Assembly: GCA_006503535.1 (NCBI GenBank)
Contig: QYRS01000010.1
Location: forward strand, 2,480,001 to 2,544,000
Length of the DNA: 64,000 nt
Origin: Arthrinium phaeospermum
Lineage: Eukaryota > Ascomycota > Sordariomycetes > Amphisphaeriales > Apiosporaceae
Direction: 5' to 3'
This document shows, piece after piece, positions 46,127 through 57,934 of this stretch; the stretch's first letter is position 1; each line of letters starts with the position of its first letter. The translations under genes were made by a program, and so were the position numbers. The notes beneath the pieces were generated by a model. That model did not search any database and had not been told where the DNA came from. It saw only the letters and a list, made by a program, of their open reading frames with translations.

Positions 46127-48154
46127 GGCCGGAAGGTTAGGGTTTGGGTCGAGGGTCCAAAGATTTTACTACTGTGTACTGTCTGTTCCGGTGTGATAAG
46201 GGAGGGAATGACGACCCAGCAAGAATCCGTGTCAGAAGCGCATCGAAGTGACAGGTGGCCCTCACGGGAAGCACGCTCATCCGCTGCCGTGCGTTTTCCT
46301 GGAAGTTTTGGTGGTGGATGGTGGTGAGCCTAGCTCGGTCCGAGATAGGGCGGGCGGATGACCAGAGAGGAGATTGGACCGCTGCTGTGGTAGGTCAGGA
46401 TGCTAAGGACTCCAACTGCGAGTCGCATTGGCGGATTTAGGGTTTCTTCTGTCGTCTGTCTTTCTTCGGACCGTAAGTTTCCTGCCTATTCCTTTGCTTC
46501 CTGAGACTATCGTGGGATGAACGAAAAGGAGCAACTATTTTTTCTTCTCCTGTCTCTTGGTCTTGGTCGCAAGCAAGTGTGGTGGCAAAGTGTGAGAGTG
46601 AGAGGGAAGGACGCGCGACCGTTGCGCACGCCACCACCCGCCGGTGCCTTACGGAGCGTTCTAGACTGCTCCTCGTGCGGCGGACTAGTGCAGCAAAAAC
46701 ACAGGAGCCGCCAATGGCAGCCCAGCAGAAAAGCAGGACTTCGAGACCATCGATCGCGATCGCATTCCTCCCCCCTTCGCTATCCCGCTCACCCATTTTC
46801 GTTTTTTTACGTGCGCTTGACAAATGCCAAAGGCCAAATGCCCACCCCCCGGCGGCCATCGGCAAACGGGGCAACCTTGGAAAACTAACTGCCATGTCGG
46901 TCGGTGGGGAGAAGCTGCTTGCTTGGCCTGCAGATCAGGACATGCACACCCAAACCGCCTTAGCGGACGGACAAAACGGGCTCCCAATGCTCTAGATGAA
47001 ACCCGAATCCTCCTGTCAGAACAAGTATGTGGCTTGTCGGCCAAGCTGTCAATCATGATCAAAAGACGCACTCTGCTTCGTGTTCCACATTCGTCAGACT
47101 AGCAGATGATTTGCTTCCCAATTTAGGAATCGGGCGATTGCATTAGGGCTGATTGGAGCGACGTAGTTTCTTTTCTTGCTCGTTCGCTACATCCTTCCGG
47201 CCATTTTCAATCAATAGGGTATCTTGAATTCATTGTACATAACCGCAGAATAGTAATAAGAAAAGAACGTCTGACGCCAAAAGAAGGATTCGGCTGAACG
47301 GGCAAGCACTTGCATGCCTGTCGATCTCCCGCTCCAGCAGGTGTCCAACTTAACGTTCGGGATGGGCCATTATCACGAATCGGTTGACGTCCCGAAATGC
47401 TTGTCCGCCATATAAACATTTCTGCAGGTCCTACATTATCTACCAAGGATGGACGCGACATAAGTAGATCTCTCAGTCAGATTCCATACATAGCATCCGT
47501 GTCGTGCCCAAATCCAAGACACAGACAGGGTTCATTCTGGACATCCCCAGTCAGCCTACCTCGGCAAATCTTTTTGAAAGCTAGAAGGGAAACGGTTACA
47601 CTGATGTGACAGACCGCATTCTAGACTGCCCGGCCGTTTTCTTCAACAAATGCACTTAGCAGACTGGCAGGCCTAGCGAGCAACCAGTAGCTTCTTAACT
47701 TGCTCACCTAGGTAGGCCCACCCACTGCGACCTACACAATACTTCCCGGCATAACTCAGAAAGTGGGATACCGAGCTGATTGATTAAGAGAGAGTTATCT
47801 AATGTCGCATCCAGATATCCATGCTATTGGCGTGATCCATTTGCTCCGTGCGGAATATGGGCGTCGACGACCCATCAAAAGTAGAGAGAGAAAATTCTCC
47901 GATACATTCTTGCCGTGTCCACCCCGAGTCGTCTGCATGGCTTAGAGGGACAAAGGGGGCGCTAATACTTAGTGCTCGTGTGTGCCCCTCACCCCCCTCA
48001 ACTTCAGCAGAGCTGCATTCCACGTGCCACAGTCTACCTAATTTATCATCCGCCATTGATCCGTCGCATGCATCCCATTCTCAAGTGCCGTGATATACCC
48101 CCAGCCTAATATTTCCATCCCATAAGGATGATTTCTAGTCACGTCGGGCCCTGT
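46127..48154. other. 2-kb spacer, no gene recognised
   Basis: Contains the likely promoter of the histidine kinase gene and pyrimidine/purine-rich tracts. No conserved coding region is seen. Confidence 0.5.
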
Positions 48155-49856
48155 CTAAAACTCATCCGAATCCAAATCCGCATCATTCACCCGGTGCCGA
48201 TCGTGGGATAAAGCGTAGGCATTACGTGAGCGCATCATGGAACGGCTGTTGTACGACTGCATGCTCAGCTTGCTGCGGCCGCTGGAATATGCCAGGTCGG
48301 CATCCGCCGGGCGGCTCGGCGTCGGCGGCACGACCTCGTCCTCGAAGGCCTGGGCGAGCCGGTCCCGGCACTTGGCGAAGAAGGGGCTCTCGGCATCGTA
48401 CACCTGCACGCCCGGGTCCAGGAACGTGGTGCGCAGCTGCTTGGCGTGCGCCGCCCAAACGCCCAGCAGGTAATGCTTCCCCCAGCTCTTCCACTCGGAG
48501 GCGCCGGCGTGGGCGGCCTGGCGGATCAGGCCTTCGACCTGTTCGTTGAGCGCTTGGTTGCGCTCGTCGTTGTAGTGCTTGACCGTCAGGCCATCCACTA
48601 GGCGTCCGAACCAGTCGGCACCATTAACCGAAGCGAGGGTGTCTTTCATGAATCCGCGTCCGTTGCGAGGGAATAGCTCCAAGATGGACCGGCAGATTCG
48701 AGATCGGTTTTCATGGAAGGCCACCTCGCTCTCCGGAATAGTTGACGCCTGGGCAACGGGAACTTCGCGGCGCAGAACCTGATGGGCGCCGTTCGCATTC
48801 GAATAAACCAATTGCGCATCAATCGTGCTGTCGCTGTCGGCCTTGCCACCGAAGCGCACACATATGTCTCGCGTCTGCCCGTATTGGATGTTTCCGAGAG
48901 GGACAGCCAAGCGTCCACCCTCTTCTTGACGGCCTTGGTCTTGGTGAGTCCTCATCATTTGTTCTGTCGAGAGGCTGACTGTGGATGGGGGTGCTATCAA
49001 ATGGAGGCGGCAGTTGATGGCAAAAGTTGATTGCAGATGAGCCACAGCGTTCACCATCACGGTACACTTGCGTATTGTCAGTGGCTGATGGGAGGGCTGT
49101 CAGGGCTGGAAAGGATCCTAGAGCAACTTACTACCATGTTAGCGTGGGGTATGAATCCGAAATAACCTCCTCCAATTTCTGCCATGGTGCTCAGGAGGCC
49201 CGACATGATTGAAGGGCCGAATCCGAATGTATGAATGGCAGCCGGCAGAGGTTCTCGTGCCCGGAGAGCTTCTGCGTAGCCTTGGGCAGGTTCGCTGGTA
49301 CGTATGTCAGTCGTGTGCCCGGGACTGGTGGGATAAATAGCTCATCTTACCCTCGATTTGGCTGGCCATCCGTCAGCAGCATGAGCGCGGGTATCTTGCC
49401 AGTGTACGGATCTGGGCTGAACAATCCCAGGCCTTTCTCAAGCCCCTGCCACACGTTTGTTCCCCATTCCGTCCGCAATTCTCGGATGGTCTTGTCGGTC
49501 TCCTTCTTGTTCTCCTCGTTCATTGGCACCAGCTGCTGCAATATTCTGGCCCCGGCGCTGAAAATCACGAGGCCGAGTTTGTCATTCTCGTCCAGAGTGT
49601 GTAGGATGGTCAGAGCAGCGTGCTTCACGATGTCGAGGACGGTGCAGCCTGGGTTCTCGTTGCGCTCCCCCGGGTTGATGATAGGGGCCAGTGCGCCCAT
49701 ACTTCCGGAGACGTCGAGGACCAGAACTATGTCGCAGGGCACATGGGCCGTCTCCAGGTGCGCAGGTTCTTTTGGTGGGGTGACTTTGACGAGCACTCCT
49801 TCCTGGGACTGGAGAGGGTGGATGGAGACATCGATCTTTTCGGGGTCGGAAGCCAT
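48155..49856 (-). CDS. vWA-domain protein with a Vwaint-like C-terminal part
   Basis: Three exons are inferred: 49856-49351, 49294-49132 and 49066-48155, giving 526 aa. The von Willebrand A domain starts at CDIVLVLDVSGSMG. The MIDAS residues D48, S50 and S52 are intact, and LLTDGQPNRG supplies the later metal-site loop, completed across the first intron. The domain ends around FGFGPSIMSGLLSTMAEIGGGYF. The third exon (TVMVNAVAHLQSTF onward) resembles the domain that follows vWA in a common fungal family (Vwaint type), with GNIQYGQTRDICVRF, then an alpha-helical C-terminal part with KSWGKHYLLGVWAAHAKQLR and an acidic end (DADLDSDEF). No signal peptide is visible, so an intracellular metal-dependent protein-binding role is likely. 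The partner is not known. Confidence 0.85.
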
Positions 49857-51382
49857 ACTGAAGCCGTTTCTTGAGACATCAATTTAGCGACTCAATATGG
49901 TCTGGAGTTCAGCAGCGTCTGTGCTGCGAAGACATCACACCTTTAAATGCGCTCACCAAGATGCATGCTTGCCTAAGTGATCGGTTTGCTTCCTCCTATG
50001 GACTCAGGGCCAAGCGACACGCAAACAAAGACGGAAGGAGTGTACCATGACTCTGAGATCTGGGTCAAACGGATTTTAGACCAGTGCATCATTTTGGCTG
50101 CGCCAGAGCCAGGAAAGAGCTTTCTCGGCAGAGACGGTTCCAGGGAAGTCATTCCGGACAACCTCGTTCTTTCCAGTTTTGGTGAAAGAGCATCACGTCA
50201 ACACGAATAGCTACCAAACGTTGCGTACATACGTCTGGTGCGTGTAGATGTTTCCAAGTGCAGATAAGACATATGTACACAATCGTTGGCATCTACGTTG
50301 TACCCGGAGCACAGTTGGGAGGTGGCCGTTCCAGTGGCTGACACCTGACCTTCAGCTACAGGTACCCCGCTAATCCGCAAAACAGCCCAAAAGGACCAGC
50401 TGCAAGTGTGCACGATTTCCTTGTTTGTCACTGAGTCACCAGTCAAACCGATGCAATGTTCAATTAGATCCAAGTGGCATAAGGCATTACCTGGACATAC
50501 ACAGAATTATACTGTTTACTTCTTTGAAAACCTCTGTTGGGCATTGTCTTGTGCCTGAATTGACGGACCATGTGTTCCGTTTGCCAAAAAGCCGTTGCAA
50601 GCCAATCCCTGCCGCAAATCCTGCCCCCCTTTACCGAACCGCAGCGCTAATCCCCCTTGGACGCCCGTCCTCTGGCCGGCCTTAAAACGCTGTAGGGCTG
50701 ACTTCTAGGCCCCTGTTAGCCTGTCAAAGCTACAGCCAGGCCCAGGCCGCCCAAGCTACTGTCCCAGGCACGCATTCCTTCTTCTGCTTTCGACGCACCA
50801 AAGCGGATCAAAATTCACCGTGCTAAAGACGCCCGGTATTTGCCAATTGTATTTGCCAATTTCGACCACCTCGGGACATAAAATCAGGCCATTGTGGCGT
50901 CATACCAACTCGTGACTCGGGTGCTAAGGAGATCTAGATGCAACTGGCTTGTGGCCATTGGGATACTTCACTGGACAACCCCATCAGAGCAAACAGTAAT
51001 ATAGGGGTAGTCTCCGGAAGAGCTACATCCCGAATTGTTTATTCTGTTCTATTTGAACTATATTTGGTGATATTTTGCCTGTCTCCTGGAGGCTTCATAC
51101 GCCACTGGTGCCAGCATGATGGGTACCTTCGGAAACGTCCTAGGGCCCGCTGTAACTAGAGCGCTACCACTATGAACGCTATGACTGATGCCATTGACAG
51201 AATCATCACCAACAACGTCACCGCCGCTCCCCATACCCATCCACAGCTGTCCGAAAATCTCAGACGGTCAATTTTGAGCGGTATCAGACATTGATACTAT
51301 CTCCGCCACCCAAGCGCCTTTTCCCCTCGTCGCATCTCCAAAGCTCCTACCCCTGTTGCCTCTCGCGTAGTACGGCTTCCCC
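49857..51382. other. Spacer, no gene recognised
   Basis: A 40-codon open frame (+, 51172-51294) beginning MNAMTDAIDRIITNN lies here but has no supporting features. The rest shows nothing coding. Confidence 0.45.
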
Positions 51383-53194
51383 TCACAGCCTCTCGAACCG
51401 AACCCGCATCCCCGCAGGCCGCAGCACAAACGAAGGGTTCTCCACCGCAAATCCCCCCTCTACGCCCAGGAACCGGTACCGCCGCACCAGCGCGAACAAG
51501 AACGTCTTGATCTCCATCAGCGCGAGCTGCCGCCCGAGGCAGACCCGCGGCCCGTTGCCGAACACCTCGTACGCGTACGGCGACGCCTGCGCCGGGGTGA
51601 GCCGGTCCCACCGCTCCGGCCGGACCGCATCGGCGTCGTCGTCGCCCCAGACCGCGCGGTTCATCGACGCTACCGCCGGCAGCACGTCGACGGCCGTCCC
51701 CTTGGGCAGGCGGACCCCCTGGATCGTCACGTCCGCCGCGGCCTGGCGGGGCATGGAGACGGCGGGGGGGTAGACGCGGAGGACCTCGCGGACGAAGTTG
51801 TGGAGATACGGCAGGGCGTCGATCTCGGTGAACGATGGGAAGCTTGGAGGAGGAGCGGACGATGCTCGATCAGAAAGCTCTAGGACCTCGTGGCGGAGCT
51901 TTTCTTGCAGATCTGGGCGGGTAGCCAGCGTATACACGCTCCACGACAGCGCGTTGGCGGATGTGTCATGGCCCCCCGAGAGGAGAATGAGAAGCTGGGT
52001 GACCTCAAAAGTCAGTAAACCGCTTTCATGCCAGAACATAGGGAGCGAGTGAGTGACCCTTGAGGACTTACGTGGCCAACCATGTAGTCGTCGGTCATCC
52101 CTTCGGCAGACCCTCCGGGAAGGCTTTGCTTGATTAGATGGCTCAGAATATCGCGAGGCCGCTCACCATCTCCCTCAGATTGGGAGGCCAAAATGGCATG
52201 TCGCCTTTCTTGGATAAAATGGGTGAGTGTCCTCTCCAGCCAGGACGTAGCAAATTTGAACTTCCTGTTGGCTTCGCAGGGTACCCACCGTAGCGGGACA
52301 AAGCTGTCAGCCAACATGAGCAGTTTTCCCATGTTGTCCATCCCGAAGATGGTGTCATATGCATCATGGAAGCCATATTCTTTGCCCGCAGCCATGGCGC
52401 CTCCAGACGAGGGGCTGCGGATGTTGGCAGGGTCGGTGCCAAAGATGGCGACGCAAATAACGTCCATCATAGCCTTGCTAAAGGTGTCGGTGCAGTCAAG
52501 GACACCGGATTCGCCATCCCCAGCTCCGATGGCACCGTCCATATACAAACAGAGTTCCGCAGCCTTCCGCTGAACGGCGGGGCCCAGTCTGCGAATGTTC
52601 TCCGGCGTAAAGGCGGCGTTGAGCATCTTCCGGTGGGCTCGATGCTCGTCGAACTCCAGCGCCAGTATACCTTTGCCGGCGATCAGCTTCGTCATGTGGC
52701 GCCATCGGTCAGGTTTCTGGAAGGAGTAGCAATGCGTCTGCATCACTTCCTTGAATGCCGCCGGGGAGTTTACAATCACCACCTCGACGTTGCCAACTGT
52801 AAGGTAGCGGACGAAAGGCGAGTCTGGATGCTGTCTGGTCCACTTGGTCTGCAGGGTTGTCGGGGTTGGCGCTTTGAAAAGGTTGATGGCTTGGCCGAGT
52901 AAGAAGTGGCCGTTCTTGATGGTAGAGAACGTCAGTTTTGCTACCTTTCAGAAACTAGAGTAATTTAACGGGCTTGCTCACCGTCGGGCCGGGTATATGG
53001 CGCAAGGGAGAGACAAATCTAGGATAGATGAAGATTTGATAAAGCTTCAGAGCCATATACTGCGTTAAGAATAGCAGAACAGGGGTTGACAGCGCACGCT
53101 CTTCCACTGTGCCCGTGTCGAATTGCCATTGTCGTATCTTCGCCAAGGAAAATGACAGGAGCAAGGATGAGAAGGCGCAGTAGAGAATCATCAT
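51383..53194 (-). CDS. Cytochrome P450 monooxygenase
   Basis: Three exons are inferred: 53194-52982, 52914-52072 and 52003-51383, giving 558 aa with phase-0 introns. A hydrophobic N-terminus with a membrane anchor leads to the proline hinge LRHIPGPTNGHFLLGQ. The C-helix has FDEHRAHRKMLNAAF. The I-helix oxygen-binding motif is GGHDTS (about 362-367), the K-helix ExxR is REVLR, and PERW follows. The haem loop is FGNGPRVCLGRQLA with Cys about 507. All key residues are present. The start is uncertain: this frame stays open upstream of 53194, without an ATG, and encodes another hydrophobic stretch, so a further 5' exon is possible. The substrate cannot be inferred; no obvious secondary-metabolite core gene is in the window. 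Confidence 0.9.
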
Positions 53195-54323
53195 GCACGG
53201 ACTTGCGAAGGGTCGCCTGGAAAGAGATGAATAGAGGAAGACGACATATGCTAGGAAGCTTATTGCAATCCGCCATCTTTGCTTTAAAGTGCGGAGTTCA
53301 GGTGTGTGACCAACTGCCCTGGCTTGCAAGGGGGTAGCTACCGGGTCGCTCCAGTCCGATGACAAAGACCTAATGAACTTGGCAGTACAGGGACCAAGGC
53401 CGTATTACCCGTATATGATAGGAGCAAACCGACCTCCGGGGAGTCTGGGTAAGCATTCCCACTGGTTGGTATTGGTCCAGCCACCCGGAACAGCCCATAA
53501 CGGTTAGCTGGGTCGACGTCACGCCCCCCTACAGTCTTCGGATAATGCGAGTTCGCCAAGAAAGCCGTTGCTTCGCTCTCAGCATTGGCAGTGTGATGCG
53601 TATCCCATATACTAGTGCTTACCTAACCAAAGAAGAGCTTTAATGTGAGCAACTCGCCCAGGCCCAGCTTGGTTACAACTGACTAACCATCAAAATCATG
53701 TTTCGGTTTCCAGACCACTACACTGGTTTCTTCGTATGGTCTCAGGTGGAGAGTAGCATTGGGCTAGCCGCCGGCTCCTTGGCGCCTCTTTGGAAAACTC
53801 TTACATATCTTCAGAGACCCGCGCTATCTTCCCACCTCGGTGGATGGGGCTGCTGAGCATAGTATTGGTGGCACACCGTTTCATAGGGCAACAAGACTTG
53901 ACCGTATGTCTTCTGAGGGTACTAGACACCACACTGGACCTGCAGGACCGGTAAGAAGTTTCAGTCGTCTTGATGACAGCGGTTCGAAAACAGCAATAGT
54001 CACAAACCAAGCTTGTTAGTAGTAAAGAGTCGCGACCATCAAGTATTCATGCGAGTGTTTCATGGGCCAATAAGAAATGGATAAGCTCCTTTGGGCATGG
54101 CCGATTGATGTGTACCGCACTTTAGTTTACATGCAGAAACAAAAACCTTCCAGTCTCTCATCTAATTATCCAGAGGGCAGAAACATTTCTGCATAAGGCA
54201 GGAAACAAGTACATGTGTATCACTCCCCCCATACAATGAGACCATGACAATCGTATGCGACTCCATTCCTTAGATGCCGTATCCAAGGGGCTCAAATACC
54301 CCGTGTTCATTGCGCGCAGGGGT
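53195..54323. other. Spacer between P450 and kinase genes
   Basis: It may hold a 5' exon of the P450 gene on the minus strand (see that entry). No other gene is recognised. Confidence 0.45.
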
Positions 54324-56138
54324 CTAGGAAGCGCTCTCTCCTGTCGCGTCAACCGAGATACCTCTGACCTCTACGTCGTCGCCAAATTCGGGATAGTGCC
54401 ACTGGGTCAGAAAGGCGTCGGAGTAGAGCTCCTGGGCCGACGGCCGCTCTTCGGGCAGCCAGCGCAAGACCTTGCGGACCAATGCCAGCATCAGCTCCTT
54501 GTCTTCTCCCTCCAGCGTCGTCAGGAGCTCATCCAGGGTCCGTTCGGGTACCGGCGTGGCGGCGATCCAGTTGCCTGTGTTTTTCGGTCAGTAGGTAGAA
54601 TCCTGATGACCGATGTTTTGGCCGGGTGCGAGGTAGAAAGAAGACGGGTCAAGGAGGAAGATGAAGCTGGATCAGGGGATGATATGCGGACTCGGATATG
54701 GGAGAAGAATGAAAAGTGGCTCAGTACTTTCTGAGTCCCAGTACTTCTGGCACTTCTGGCTCCGTCGTAGAAACTCCTTGGGCGGCGGGCCCATGACGGA
54801 AACCATCTCGGCAAGATGCAGCTCGTCGCTGATACGACGGTTCTCCTTGCAACGAAAGAAGGGCTTTCCCTCCATCAAGATCCATAGCTAGGGTATTATT
54901 ACGTCAGTAAACCCGAAATAGTCGACTTGGAAGGGGGCGAGAGCTCATTGATGGAGGAGGCCTTTCAGAAATGCACATACGTTAACAATGAGAGACCAGA
55001 TGTCCACCTTGCAGTCCCAGTCCATGCCCAGGATGACCTCGGGTGCTCGGTTCACTGTCGGGCCAACATCTCCAGAGTGCTTCTCCCCGGGTCTGCCCAG
55101 CCGCGAGACACCGAAGTCGGCTATGACGGCCGGGCCGTAGGTGGGTGTCGGCTCGTACGAAGGATAGATGGTCCGATCCGAGAGCAACTTGCGGGGGCAG
55201 GGCTCGGCCTTCTCTCTCTCGTCTATGGACACGAGGGACGAGTAATCTTGAAGGCTGAGATGCATGTTTTCCAGGGACAGATCTGGAAACAGGTTCTTAG
55301 CTTCACCTTGAACAGGTCACGTATGATAAACTGAAACTGTAGCACTTACCTGTATGAACCACACCAGCTTGATGCAGGAAGTCTAGGCCTTGTAGAGCCA
55401 TGTAACCGCTGTGCTGCACGAGGACTTTGGGGAATACTCCTGCAAAAAGCCTGGTCTGAAACCGCCTGTAGGTCAGACCCAGCGGGGTGAACACGAGACA
55501 TTGATGTTGCCCATGGGGTCCGGAAACCTCGAAGTGGTCGAGTATGAGTCGTAGTCTGAGCCTGCCAGGGTGGTCTGTCTGGATACGCTTTTTAAGGTGG
55601 TCGGATATGGCCACCTCGTCGGTTTCTTCCTCGCCCAGAATGCAGACCTTGATTGTGCGATAAGCATTCGCCCTGTTAATCGAGCCAATCATCGGGGGCT
55701 ATTAGCATTTGATCCTATCACACTGGTTTGCCGCCTTGGGCAACCAAAAGGTCGAAGTACGTACTCGAGATCGCGACAGAGCCAAACGGTGGAGAAGGAG
55801 CCAAACCCCAACTTCAGCAGGATCTGATACCGCTTCTTGAATATTTCGCCAAGATAGACCGGGTAGAAGTCATTCGGGTCGTAATGAGGAAACACCTCCT
55901 CTTCCACTGGCTTACCAGCAGGCATGAGTTCAACGACGTCATCTGCATAGACCTGAGTTACATTTGCCATTTCCAGTGAAGGAACCGATCGCCCGCTTTG
56001 GTAAGTCTTTCTGTGGACTGGTTGGTGATGCCGGAGAGGATGGGGTGAGTCAGAAAGTAGCGTGGCATGTAACCATCGCGGTGTTCTCATCGCGACAGAT
56101 GGGGCCGTTAATCGAAAGGGTCTCGCAATTAGGGCCAT
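54324..56138 (-). CDS. SRPK-like serine/threonine protein kinase
   Basis: Five exons are inferred: 56138-55765, 55672-55350, 55282-54981, 54887-54728 and 54574-54324, giving 469 aa. The leader MALIARPFRLTAPSVAMRTP and the next 30 residues are Arg/Ser-rich and lack acids, resembling a mitochondrial presequence, a feature I associate with many fungal SRPK-like proteins. The kinase begins YPVYLGEIFKKRYQILLKLG, with glycine loop GFGSFSTVWL. The ATP lysine is K133 (RTIKVCIL), the catalytic loop HTDLSLEN uses D233 (HTD instead of HRD, as in SRPKs), then ADFGVS (D288) and RAPEVILG. All key residues are present, so it is probably active. The start is uncertain: an in-frame ATG at 56180 and one downstream (MANVTQVY) are alternatives. 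Confidence 0.85.
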
Positions 56139-57198
56139 CTTGTGCCGAGTTCGACAACCGGAGTGCTTGATTGGGATCATGTTTGAGAAAATGTCAAAGG
56201 GCAGATTGAGCAGCAAAAGGATGCAAGCGTGCACAGCGTGCAGATTAGAATGCCAAAGATATCGCTTGACAATTGGCGAGAGCGAAACGATTGACGAGCA
56301 ACAGTTCCCCTCAGTCTGCGTAGTGATGCAGCCAAAAGAAAAATGGTTTCATGCTGGAAGCAAAGCCTGCCCGTACATGTCATTTGGAGTGGGGGTGAGG
56401 TACAGCAGTACACGCTGGAATCATCCCTTAATTTGGAAGTTCCTTCTCTACACGGACGAAGCACAAGCATTTCACGGATGATGCTGTAGAGGTGAACGCA
56501 CTCACCACGTCGTTACGACCAATTTGTTTGGATCACAGCACTGTCACTATCAAATGACAGGTTCCCGTTAGACCCAACATCTAAACCGAGGATCTGCCCC
56601 TTTTCCACTCCTATCCGAAACCGAAACTCTTAGGTGGATGGACAACATTGTGCTTTTTCCCTTTCTCAGTGCATTGGATCAGAGTATCCTGGGATCGAGA
56701 TGCTGCTTTTAATTTCCCGGGAACAGGTATATAAACTCGTTCGAATCAATCCAACATATTCTAGGAAGTGCAAGCGGCATTGCCGCGCAGTCTCCTTCGA
56801 GCAATCACAAAAGGTCCCTCTCGATCCTCGTCCGGATTGAGGGATATGTTTGTCACTCGATGGCGCAAACCATCCTGATTCCGTATCGAGGCATTACCAA
56901 ACCCGTCATATTGAGGAGGAACGATCCCGCAAGCAGAGTCACATAATGTGTTTCGAGGACCGGGGAAGAAGGCAGGAATCGTTTGCGAGCCGTTCAGGGA
57001 ACCAAGAGTTGGGTTCGACTATCACACCATCATTGCCACAGGCGACTTACAAATAGGGGTCGTTGAGCTTCACTTTTCTCACCACCCACCATCTCCTTCA
57101 ATAGTTCACTATCTCAAGATACGCCATACCACCATATATAGTGTCGATTTCGACCTATCCCTCAATAAGAGAAATCCAACAAGACACTTTGCGCCAAA
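56139..57198. other. Divergent spacer, no gene recognised
   Basis: Lies between the kinase start (-) and the small-protein start (+). Nothing coding is recognised; likely promoters for both. Confidence 0.5.
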
Positions 57199-57790
57199 AT
57201 GAAGCGAGCCGTGAACAACACTAACAACCTGGTCAAGCACATTGGAAGTAACCCGAAATCCCTGTCCCCCGCGTTCCAAGATGGCTACGTGGCGGGCACC
57301 CAATTTATAACAGAAAAGGTGAGTTTCTAGTGTCGGGCCACCACCCGTTCCCCGCAAGCCATGCATTGACCGTTGTAACAGTATCCGTTGGTCACGAAGG
57401 CGGACATCAGGTAAGCCGCTGACTGGCTTGATCCTACCCGATGAAATGTGGTATGGGACTACACAGGAAGCTTACTGCGTAGCCAGAGGTACAGTGCCAC
57501 GTGAAGAGAAGAACCCGGACGGTAGCCCTGGGCGTAAGGCCATCGGCATCAGATTTCATACCGAGACCGGCCTCCGCATCACAGCGCTCCACGTCTACGA
57601 TGATGGCTCGTTCAGAGAGAGGGCGGGCCGGAAAGCAGGCAAGGGAAACCCCAAGAAAGACTCAGTTCAAGGTATTGATAGTGTAGAGGTGTCCGAAGGA
57701 GAAAAGAGCATAGACACGCAGAGCGAAGAGTCTGAAGCCCCAGGCGAGGGAGATGAGAAGGACGCAGGGGAAGCCCCAAGCGAGACCTAA
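57199..57790 (+). CDS. Small hypothetical protein, exon structure unresolved
   Basis: Exon 1 (57199-57318) encodes MKRAVNNTNNLVKHIGSNPK and AFQDGYVAGTQFITEK before GTGAGT. The last exon clearly codes LPDEMWYGTTQEAYCVARG, KAIGIRFHTETGLRITALHV and a Lys/Glu/Ser-rich tail to the stop at 57790. The join is unclear. A 29-nt piece (57382-57410) reads YPLVTKADI plus two bases and is flanked by good splice signals, but joining it onward puts the last exon out of frame or removes WYGTTQ. Splicing exon 1 directly to 57416 keeps phase and gives 164 aa. Either a cryptic splice or a one-base sequence problem is likely. No known domain is seen; function unknown. Confidence 0.6.
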
Positions 57791-57934
57791 TAAGGCCAGC
57801 TTGAGCGATCCTCCGTGCATTGTACATAATGCAATGAGGATGTTGTGCCAGGCAGTCTCATCGCGAATGAGTTGGGCCATAGCATCCATGGCCTGGAGAT
57901 GAGATAACCAGAATCACTGACTGAACAAAGTCAT

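Noticed and set aside
51172..51294. 40-codon open frame beginning MNAMTDAIDRIITNN
   Set aside because: No homology recalled, no splice or promoter support, and it lies in the 3' flank of the P450 gene.
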